Below are positions 56,001 through 64,000 of a stretch of 64,000 nt of DNA, one piece after another. Source of the DNA: Linanthus parryae (lineage: Eukaryota; Streptophyta; Magnoliopsida; Ericales; Polemoniaceae). Each line of letters begins with the position of its first letter. Within the stretch, counting starts at the first letter, position 1. A program made the position numbers and the translations under genes. The notes beneath the pieces are model-generated. The model did no database searches and was not told where the DNA came from. It saw only the letters and a list, made by a program, of their open reading frames with translations. The DNA lies in the NCBI GenBank assembly GCA_023055425.1, contig JALGPY010000008.1, forward strand, positions 17,643,359 through 17,707,358, given 5' to 3'.

Positions 56001-57732
56001 CTTTTCACTCAGATTATTTTCAGCCGATTTTTTTCGTTTTACATTCCGGCTAATACCAAACATGCTCAAACTCTGACTATATCGATAAAACACCAAGCTC
56101 GGAGGTATGTTTGCAGAACAAACTTTATGATACATTTCGAGATAATTCAGTCAACTATATATAATGTCACATGGTCTGCAACTCATGAAGCTGTATCATT
56201 ATGAACATGTCCTAAGCTCCCCTATATGTCTGTCTAACTAAAACTTGCACGCTAATCCCAATTGACATAGACTCCTAAGCACCATGAAGTATGTGTGGCA
56301 TGCCCTCGGTCTCATATAGTTCTGAATTCTTGGATTAAGAGATGAATGTAACCTACCCCCGGCTGACTCGTGTATTTTATTCTTGCATGCTGAGTTACCA
56401 CAGTGCAGACATACTTTCGTGAATTGTATTTTGGATCATACATACTGAACGTGGCGTACAAGGGTTGTTGTTAGTAATTAATCGAACTTCCCCTATATTT
56501 TCCTCAAAAGTTTTGTAGCAGAAGAGATCAGGGCTAAATCTTCTATGACATAACATCACTACAGTTTTGACTTCCGAAATGGAAAATAGGTGTTAGGAGT
56601 TCTTAAATCCCCAAAAGCATATTATCTTCTCCTACGAAGGCGTCAAACAAACACGGTATCATTAAACTGAATTAAATAGGAAATTATGTTCCGAGTTTCT
56701 GCCATTGTTCCGCAAACTGAAAGAATTCCCATTCTTCAAGGTAACATAATTCTCCACCATTTGATCCAGTAAGCTCTATGTACCTTGCAATCTAATTTCG
56801 CGATTGGAATGTTCCAAGCTAGCCAGAAACCCTCCTCTGCAGAAACAATGAAGCTCCAAATTGATAGATGTTCAAGAGGAACATAGGAAAGTCAGGTATA
56901 GGTGGAGTATCCAGAGACGAAGATGAGTTTGGCAATTACTGGGATTTATGAGAATGTGGTTGCTGATTCTCTAGTTAATATTGGCGAGGCAGCTAGAGTG
57001 AATCAAAGTCCTTGAAGATCCACCAAATAATGTCAGATGACTGCTAATTATAGATGTGACTGGTCTAGGAACTTGAATGTAGTTTTTGTTAGTGTTGTTT
57101 AATATCTGAACAATCAAAAAAAAGATGGTAATGATTCACAAACTTACCTAAAATCTAAGAAGAAGCAACTCAAAAAGTACTTAAGCCTTTCCCTTACATG
57201 TTGAGTAACTCGTTCACGACAGTCACAAATCCACAACCTTCTCGACTTCATAATATATTTCATTGGACTAATTATTCCACAACATTCTCGACTTCATAAC
57301 ATGTTTCATCTAATTACTAGAATGTAAAACCCTTACCAGTATTGAATCCCCCCCCCCCTCCAAAAAAAAACACTACATTTTGTAGTGCAGGTTGCACAAT
57401 TGAGCTAAAAACTACCAGGGAAACACCATTATGTAATCCAAATCAATAGAACTAGAATGTAGAACCCCAACCAGTATTAAAAAAACTCAAAAGCACTACT
57501 GACTTTTGATATATACTCTAATGTAAGTAATCAATATCACATTTTGTAGTGCAGATCATACAATTGAGCTAAAAGATGAATAGAATGTTGAACAGCTGAC
57601 CTCATCTTTCTGTAAGAGGTTGGAGAAGTATTTCTCGGCTTGAAGAGCCGTAACGTCTCCCCGAAAATCTCGCCAGATCAAGCACCGCCCCTTTATGTCC
57701 AGTATCAGCAGCGCCGACGCCGCCCCCGCCAT
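50030..57732 (-). CDS. AP1M: AP-1 complex medium (mu) subunit
   Basis: Eleven exons: 57732-57601, 55452-55306, 55194-55132, 55053-54877, 54785-54682, 53004-52897, 52718-52622, 52400-52303, 51395-51254, 51156-51034, 50125-50030. All boundaries are GT-AG and in frame, giving 428 codons plus stop, the usual length of plant AP-1 mu. Residues 1-140 are the longin-like N-terminal domain ([20 protein letters not shown]). Residues about 168-428 are the mu homology domain that binds Tyr-based sorting signals. The C terminus [12 protein letters not shown] is typical. The protein sorts clathrin-coated vesicle cargo at the trans-Golgi network/early endosome. Intron 1 is 2.1 kb and intron 5 carries a MITE. 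The reading frame is intact. I cannot say which plant paralogue it is. Confidence 0.96.
53610..53935. mobile_element. hAT-type MITE in intron 5 of AP-1 mu
   Basis: A 326-bp unit flanked by the perfect 8-bp duplication ATAAAGAC (53602-53609 and 53936-53943). Ends are inverted: CTGGGAAGCACGGGTG on the left, CTAAGAAGTACGGGTG reading inward from the right. It is GC-rich at both ends and has no transposase frame. The 8-bp duplication indicates the hAT superfamily. Confidence 0.85.
54271..54300. other. Perfect inverted repeat in intron 5 of AP-1 mu
   Basis: ATCCAACGGTC and GACCGTTGGAT form an 11-bp stem around an 8-base loop. It may be part of an older small element or chance. Confidence 0.4.
55453..57600 (-). 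other. Intron 1 of AP-1 mu
   Basis: 2148 bp with nothing gene-like. A run of C residues followed by A residues is at about 57349-57370. Some short phrases recur near 57400 and 57550 (TACAATTGAGCTAAAA), a partial duplication. Confidence 0.6.
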
Positions 57733-57755
57733 TTCTCACCAACGAACAACACCAA

Positions 57756-57774
57756 GATCTCTCTCTCTCTCTCT
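57756..57774 (-). promoter_or_regulatory. GA repeat in the AP-1 mu 5' UTR
   Basis: A GA run on the - strand, 24 bases upstream of the ATG at 57732. Confidence 0.6.
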
Positions 57775-59083
57775 ATCAATCACACTGTACCGGAGACTCG
57801 ATGATCGGGAAAAAGAGAGAATCGTGAGGAGTTTTCAGATCAAATCGGCGACAGAGATCGAAAAGAATTAACTGAGAGGTTCTTCGAATTGGCAATGTGA
57901 ATTTGAATGATCGGTCCTCTCTGCGTGAATTGAATCCTCTTTTTTCTTTCTTTCTGAAAACGGAAATGTCCGATATGGTGGTGAAAGACGGTGACGGTTA
58001 GGAGCGTGCGACTAGAGAGGTGGCTCTATCAAATTCGTTGGGCTACGGGTTGTCATCGGCCCGGTCCAGCAATTTGGCATGACATGGGCTCTTTGACCCG
58101 ACTAGAGAGGTAGCTCACATTCCCACTTTATCTTTTTTTTTTTTAGGAAACCACTTTATCTTTTGGGATAAGGAAGTGAGCTCTTTTGGAGCACTAAAAA
58201 ATTTCTCGGAAGTGAGAGGATTCATGTTTATTGATTGGATGATCTATATCACAAGTTGTTAGTCCGCATCCAACCCTTGTCGTGGTACCTGAACCAGTGT
58301 TGAAGGCAGGAGTTACAAACAACCGGAACAAAATTCTATGTATAGTCGATAGCAGTGACACAATTGCAAGAGTTTGGAACAGTCGATATGTTTGTGTAGT
58401 TAATACTTAATAAGAGGACACGACTATTAAAATGTTCCAAATAAAACTGTGTAGGTGGAGTTTTTGAAAAACTCGAGGAAGAGGGGGTGGGGGGCAAGTG
58501 AGTGAAACACTCGTTTATTTGTTTCAATCAGGGTCATACTGGGATCTCAAGAATCAAGAAATTCTCAGTGTTTCACAGAATTATGTTGGTTTTCCTGCAA
58601 AGCGTTGGACATGGAATTAAGTTTGGCTATAAGTTGAGTTTGGAACATTGAGTAAATAACTTAAAGTTGAGGGACTTAAGTTACAAATACTTTCAAGGGT
58701 TTAAGAAATCTGGCATTTTCATCCTTAAACCTCTAATCCACCATTTATTGAGCTCGTGAGCTTAATTATTTCTACCTCAAATTCCTTCACCATCCTGTAC
58801 CCTGACTTCCTGAGAGTCAAATTCTTCAGCCAATTGCGTTGTAATCTTAAAGAATATGTAAGGCTCTTTCGCGGCTTCTTTGTGTGTAACTTGTCAAATT
58901 CGATGGTTTATGTTAATCCCGTTCAGTTTTCCGGCCTTGACTCTTTGCAGAGTCCACAGCACCTTGAGTTGGAGGCTAACACCACCAGAACTGGAATTGA
59001 ATTTTGCCAAACTTGGCTATTGTTCATCGAAAAACGACCGAAATTACAGAGAGAATTTCTCTCAGTTCTATGCATAATGTGGT
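57775..59083. other. Upstream region of AP-1 mu, no further gene
   Basis: It contains the AP-1 mu promoter. The phrase CGACTAGAGAGGT(G/A)GCTC occurs at about 58010 and 58098. The open frame at 58756-59085 resembles no family I know. Confidence 0.45.
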
Positions 59084-59218
59084 AGTTTGGCTAAGCTAGA
59101 TTTTAGGATAGATTAATAAAATTTTGAAAAATAATCTGACATGTTTCGTAAAGCTAGATAGATAAAGGAAATTGTGGTTGTAGCCGGATCCGGTCATTGA
59201 TGTAGCCGGATCCTGATC

Positions 59219-59757
59219 TTATTTTACAAATTTTTCTCGCCGGACGAAGCAAAGCGGACCCGGGTGATTGATTCCGGCTGGTTTTAAACCGGGTCCGGGT
59301 CTTTCAGAACCGGATCCGGCCCTTCGATTTCTTCGCCTATGAATTGGTTCCGTGCAAAACGACCCATGGTAGTCCTCCATGGACATGCCGACATATTTCA
59401 GGAGGTCTTTCATTTTGGTGAAGAAAATCTTGTCTCCTGAAGTCGAGATTCCCAAAGCGTTAGCCAATGCGTCTTCTGATAATTGCAGAGACTGACCCTT
59501 CAAGCACGCAGCAGGATAGCTAACTGTAACGTCCACCACCTCCATGGTTGCGAAAATTATTCTAACCAGCGTGGGATAAACCTCCGGGTTAAGGCTAGCC
59601 ATTGACTGCCAACCCATATCATCCAAGTGTTTCATAGAATATTCATAATACTTGTCTTCCAAGTCTATTCCACGACCATAATAAACAGTACGCAATGACA
59701 TATCATCGTACCTTTTCTTTTGGAGGTCCGAAAAAATGTGATGCTGTAGCGGGTCAC
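59219..59757 (-). pseudogene. Plant transposon-protein fragment
   Basis: An open frame with no start needed upstream of the ATG at 59701; it is open from about 59757. Segments such as RYDDMSLRTVYYGRGIDLE, LNPEVYPTLVRIIFATMEVV, and ALGISTSGDKIF resemble the N-terminal region of plant 'putative transposon protein' genes that accompany gypsy elements (compare the ORF2 genes in this window by role, not by sequence). The last 40 residues are Arg/Gly/Pro-rich and run into GC-rich repeat sequence. It is probably a captured or leftover fragment inside the surrounding inverted-repeat unit. Confidence 0.4.
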
Positions 59758-60099
59758 TGATGGTGGGAGGTTGTTATGGGGACGCCTAGCATCGTCGAGA
59801 GGAAGATTTTTGTAAACATTACGAGAACCCAACAAATGTTGGAAGAATGATGGAGAAGTTGATGAAGGTGTGGGAGAAAGATGAATGACTCGGGGTATTT
59901 GTAGGGGAGTGGGTAAGAAGAAGAGAGTTGATGAAATTTAGTGGGGGAAGTCACGCATGAAAAGGAGGTGAAATAAGGCTGAAAAGGAAGAAAACAAGAG
60001 AAAATCTCGGGTGACAGATTCCCACGAACACGATTCCATCGCTGCCTGACACGTGTCACAAATGGTACAACTTTTTGACCAGCCGGGACCGGCTTAGAG

Positions 60100-60798
60100 T
60101 AGGACTGCAACTCGGGCGGGTTGGGCGGGATGACGCCTTTGTCCAAGCCCAAGCCCGAGTTTTGTTGGGGTTGCCCAAGCCCAGCCCAGCCCGAGTTAGG
60201 AGCATCGCCAACCCGTCCAAGCCCAAATTCGAACAAACCAATTCGGGTTCGGGTTGAATTCGGGCTAGCCCATTCAACTAAATGAATTTAAATAAGTATC
60301 ACATTCAACTCAATTAAAATTGTCCCCTTAAAGTTAAGTTAATAACTTACATATAAAAATAGATACCGAATGCAGACACTTCAATTTTTTTTTATTTAAG
60401 ACTAAAATATAATGATTATATATTCTTAAAATAAATTATAAAATTATCCACTTATACAAGAGAATACTATATATTTTGTGGAAAATATATTTATTAGTTG
60501 TGCACATAAACATAATTAAAAATATCACTAATAATTAATAGAAAAATAATATATTCTTGATAAATATGCTATGTAATACTCTCCAAATATAACATTTATA
60601 GATAATGAGTATACAACTCGGGCAATTCGGGCTAGCCCGTCGTTTAATATTCGTACCCAAGCCCGACCCTAATTGCAATTCGGGTTGAGAATTTCTGTCC
60701 GAGCCCGTCTAAATTACTCAAAACATGTGCCCAAGCCCGACTTTAGTCCGGGCTGAGTTCGGGTTGGTCGGGTTCAGCCCGTCCAAGTTGCACCCCTA
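60100..60798. mobile_element. hAT-type MITE with GCTTAGAG duplication
   Basis: A 699-bp unit with perfect 8-bp flanking duplication GCTTAGAG (60092-60099 and 60799-60806). The ends are inverted: TAGGACTGCAACTCGGGCGG and, inward from the right, TAGGGGTGCAACTTGGACGG. Subterminal regions are rich in GGGC(G/T)GG and GCCCGA motifs; the centre is very AT-rich. There is no coding capacity. Confidence 0.88.
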
Positions 60799-61080
60799 GC
60801 TTAGAGGGAGCAGGGACCGGTAGTAATTATCCGGTCAAACCACAAATGATATTCGGCCATGTGGCAGTAATGGCGAGAAATTTTTAATCCTCTCTGATAC
60901 ACGCGGTTCCTGTTGTCTCTTGCCCAGGTCCGGGTATTTTATGGCCTGATCCGTTTACCAACTAACGGGGTCCAGTTAAGTTAGCCGGATCCGGTTTTCT
61001 TCCTGCAATAATCCAGCTTTCATCTCAAATTTTGCATAATCTACCTATCTAAAAATCTAGCTTAACGAAACTAAGCCAAT

Positions 61081-62316
61081 TTCTGGAACCAATACTTGAT
61101 TCTTGCTCATTGCACTCCCACTAACACTCTCAATGGACCGATAAAAGGGTAATCGTTGCTATATTTATACTGCATGCAAGGGCGGAGGCAAGAATATATT
61201 ATACTAGCTCAAAATCATACGTTGTAAATAAAGGTGGGGCATTTCCTAATTTTACCAAGAGCACTATTAAAACTTCCGATAAAAAATAAGTATTTGGACA
61301 TTAGAGTCCAACACGTACCCCACCATATGATTTTGATCAAGCAGAGACAAAACTGCGTTGTGTGCCTACACTACTAGAGGTGTCAAGTAAATATTTAAGA
61401 TTTAAATTATCAGAAAAATGAAAATTTGTTCTTTCATATACAGAGGCCAATACATGATACTTCCTCCGTTCCTTATAACTCACTTTTTCCACTATTTACT
61501 TGGTCACTTTGACCCGGTTAGATAACAAGGCGATGTAGTTTTCTGATATGTAACGACTTTATTTCACAACTAAGTTGTATTTAATTTTGCCCCGACTTTT
61601 TCGATTTTTATCTTAGCCACATGATCAAATCATAGGTTATTTTGCAACGCATGACCTAGCATCCCGACTGTAAATAGCTCATGCCTATTTTTGAATTGTC
61701 TTCAATAATCATTTATATAGCAGTTACCTTTAAAATATAAATAAGATGGGAAAAATATTGTCCCCAATAAGCTTTTACTCCGCTCTTTATTTTAATAAAT
61801 AGTTATCCCGCTCTCTACATTTAAGAGCCGGATCAATAAATTCATATTTTCGTTGCCCATGTTTTTTAGCGGTTATGTAATGAGTTCCTTTAAATTCCCT
61901 TACAAGAAACATAGAGAATGTGTCACGTGTTATTTAGCTAATAATTTAAATAACATTGTTGATGCACTAACTAAAATTTTACAATATCTCAAATAAAAAT
62001 GTTCGATTTTCATCAAATTAAAAACTTTTAACTAATATTACTAGAGATGTCTTCTACCTCATATTTTCCTCCTCCTCATTATTGTCACCAGTTAAGACTT
62101 TTAGTTATTTATTAGACTGTTGTACCTGACTCAGTGCTATACATTTTCTACTTTAATGAAACTAGTAAACGCACATTTTTTTATACGTAGACTCCATCTC
62201 TTTCAAAGAAATGATGTCCCGAAAAATTAACATTTGATTTCTCTCAAATTCGAAGGTTCACAATTAACCGACATTACCCCATAAATAGTAAAACACATAG
62301 TGGTTTTGTATATAGA
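61081..62316. other. Intergenic, no gene
   Basis: AT-rich. At 61458-61560 there is CTTCCTCCGTTCC and GTCACTTTGACCCGG, which also occur in the MITE at 63460-63709, so this is probably a decayed copy of that family. Confidence 0.45.
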
Positions 62317-62748
62317 CAGGGCCGGCCCAAGACTTTTGGGAGCCTAAGGCGAGTTAAAAATTTGGGACCCTAAATTAATAAAAAAGTATACGTAAAAGAA
62401 TTTGTTTTAAAAAAACATTTTAGACTACTAATAAGTGTGAATAATATATTAGATTCATGTTATCTATAATTAATGTTCTTCAACTTTACAAATTTTTTAT
62501 AAGTAAAACTAAAAAAAAAAAAAAAATCACACTCGTCATCAACAAAATTCATACTTGGATCAAACTTGTGGAAAAAGTGTTGGCTACCACCAAACCAACA
62601 TAAACTACACTAAAAATTTACACTGAAAAAATATAATTAACTGAACTATAGCTACCCTCCAAAAAACATTACAGGCACAACACGAGGCCCTGCCGGCCCG
62701 GGGGCCTAAGGCGGCCGCCTCAGCTGCCTAGCTATAGGGCCGGCCCTG
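62317..62748. mobile_element. hAT-type MITE with TATATAGA duplication
   Basis: A 432-bp unit with perfect 8-bp flanking duplication TATATAGA (62309-62316 and 62749-62756) and terminal inverted repeats starting CAGGGCCGGCCC. GCCTAAGGCG appears near both ends in inverted orientation. No coding capacity; the interior is AT-rich. Confidence 0.9.
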
Positions 62749-63459
62749 TATATAGATGTAATTGGCTCATGCTTTACATTTTTTTTAATGCAACTGCTTC
62801 CCATGCATACTTTCTTCGTAACGCTTTTTTTTTTCTACGTTTTTTTATTTTTGTCAATATTCGGTGATTTGGATAGCAATATGATTAAGTTTTTTTTTTT
62901 AATAATTTTTTCATGGTGTTGTAGAGTAAAATTTATTATATAACACGTGAAAAAAATATTAAAAAATCATATCGTTTTGCGATTTAAATTATCAAGTTAA
63001 AGTGACTCAGATACGAGTCAAAAAGTCAAAACGTAGAGAAAGATGAGCGATATGAAAGAAGCATGATTTTTTTCCCAACCTGATCATGTGAATGTGTCAC
63101 TGTCTTGATGTCTCTACTGATTCTGAGTTTTAGTTTAAGGTCAATCCAATGTCTGAAATTAGCCTAGAGAGCCAAGAAAGAGACTAAACATAAGACCTCT
63201 CTAGCACTTTGGTTTCCAGATGTGTGTGAATCGAACATGCCTCTGTGGGCTGGAGCTCTGTCCAATTACAAAAATACACAAACAGGTACGTGCGCTCAGT
63301 CAGTGACATTTTCACCAGAACTTTACTTCTGTTCCACGCAATCTTCTTTCTTTTCTATCTTTCCCTTTATTACAGACATGCAGTAGTAGTGTTACTGCTT
63401 GATTGATGGATTCTGAATGTTTTTCAGAAAAAATAAAAATAAAAAAAGTACAACAGTAC

Positions 63460-63709
63460 TACCACTCCGTCCCAGCTTAAATGCACCATTGGACTTTTTT
63501 CACCCGTAACTGAGTCACTTTGACCTGGTAATTTGGATCCCAAAATGATATATTTTTCGATAATCATTTTGTTGTCTTGTAGGATAAGGGTTATTCTACG
63601 ACACTTCGAAAAAATTATCTAAAAATTGTAAAGTTTTGCTATCCAAATTGCCGGGTCAAAGTGACCCAATGAATAGTGGTAAAAGTCCAATAGTGTAAAA
63701 GAGGTGGAC
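63460..63709. mobile_element. MITE with long terminal inverted repeats
   Basis: The left arm (CACTCCGTCCC, ATTGGACTTTT, GTCACTTTGACC, GGTAATTTGGAT) is mirrored by the right arm (ATCCAAATTGCCGG, GGTCAAAGTGAC, AAAAGTCCAATA). Arms are about 75 bp. CTCCGTCCC ends are typical of Stowaway-like plant MITEs, but no clear TA duplication was found. Degenerate relatives lie at about 61458-61600 and 62860-63060. Confidence 0.6.
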
Positions 63710-64000
63710 TGTAATACCCCGTCTAAAACCTAAGGGTAAAATAGTAATTCGGATAGCTATATATATATATATATATAATTTTTGGGTAGTTTATCGTATT
63801 ATTATTGTGTGAAATTTTAGAGAAACATTAAGTTATTAATTGTACGACATAATTATTTTCTTTATTATAAGTTTTAACGCGGGTACAACCACCGCGAAAT
63901 TAGGTGTGTGAATTGCACTAGATCACGATACCCGTTGGTGTGCCACCCACGCCTTAATCTTTCTCCCAATGCTTATCACCTTCAAATCTTCTCCAGGAAG
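63710..64000. other. Possible start of a gypsy LTR, cut by the window edge
   Basis: TGTAATACCCCG is a frequent LTR start in plant gypsy elements. A TA microsatellite lies at about 63757-63777. Without the other end this stays a guess. Confidence 0.3.

Larger units (their letters stand above)
59084..61080. mobile_element. Possible Mutator-like element with long imperfect terminal inverted repeats
   Basis: The left side (59084-59210) and the reverse complement of the right side (60960-61080) share TTGGCT(A/T)AG, AAGCTAGATTTT, TAGAT and GCCGGATCCGG in the same order. Similarity is patchy. Between them lie a transposon-type protein fragment and a hAT MITE. I could not find a 9-bp target duplication, so the superfamily and the exact ends are uncertain. 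Confidence 0.4.

Noticed and set aside
60056..60277. Gly/Pro-rich - strand frames
   Set aside because: They fall on the GC-rich end of the hAT-type MITE at 60100.

Overview
This is nuclear DNA from a flowering plant, very probably a eudicot. The evidence is spliced genes with plant-type GT-AG introns, an AP-1 mu adaptin of exact plant length, amaranthin-type lectin genes, Ty1/copia and Athila-like Ty3/gypsy retrotransposons, and hAT-type MITEs. There are no bacterial features. I could not assign a species.

Layout. Positions 507-35611 are one transposon nest at least four layers deep, and most layers close exactly with 5-bp target duplications. Layer 1 is an old, decayed Ty1/copia element (507-35611, TSD AAAGC). 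Layer 2 is a solo LTR of another element inside the copia reverse transcriptase gene (6200-32942, TSD CATTC/CGTTC). Layer 3 is a young Athila-like gypsy element on the + strand, called element A here (6541-32665, TSD AGGTC). It has a nearly intact gag-pol, a second gene (ORF2) and apparently identical LTRs. Layer 4 is a related gypsy element on the - strand, element B (15209-26441, TSD GTAAT). It keeps gag-protease and ORF2 but has no reverse transcriptase, RNase H or integrase, so it is a non-autonomous terminal-repeat-with-GAG type element. Its LTRs differ at one position that I noticed.

Elements A and B share a plan: LTR, PBS, gag(-pol), a conserved hairpin block, a palindrome array, a leader that looks like a plant mRNA leader, ORF2, a long 3' UTR with A-rich tracts and repeated GTGTGGGG tracts, and a polypurine tract. 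Each carries its own palindrome family with a CGTACG-type core: GTAATCGTACGATTAC in A, TCTTCGTACGAAGA in B. In each element these palindromes sit at two places only, in the LTR U3 and upstream of ORF2. In A they are phased at 22 bp. In B the spacing pattern 20/15/21-22/86-87/20 is preserved between the two sites. Element B integrated inside one palindrome of A. This paired, family-specific arrangement is the best candidate in the window for an undescribed system, possibly an element-encoded regulator and its operators.

Host genes lie to the right. A tail-to-tail pair of amaranthin-like genes (agglutinin plus aerolysin-like domains) is at 36778-38277 (+) and 39047-40489 (-), with a dead LINE fragment between them. 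A 10-exon OCRE/G-patch protein gene is at 41334-48155 (-). An 11-exon AP-1 mu adaptin gene is at 50030-57732 (-). All four carry a GA dinucleotide run just upstream of the start codon. The last 6 kb is intergenic and holds small DNA transposons, two of them hAT-type MITEs with perfect 8-bp target duplications. A third hAT-type MITE lies in an AP-1 mu intron.
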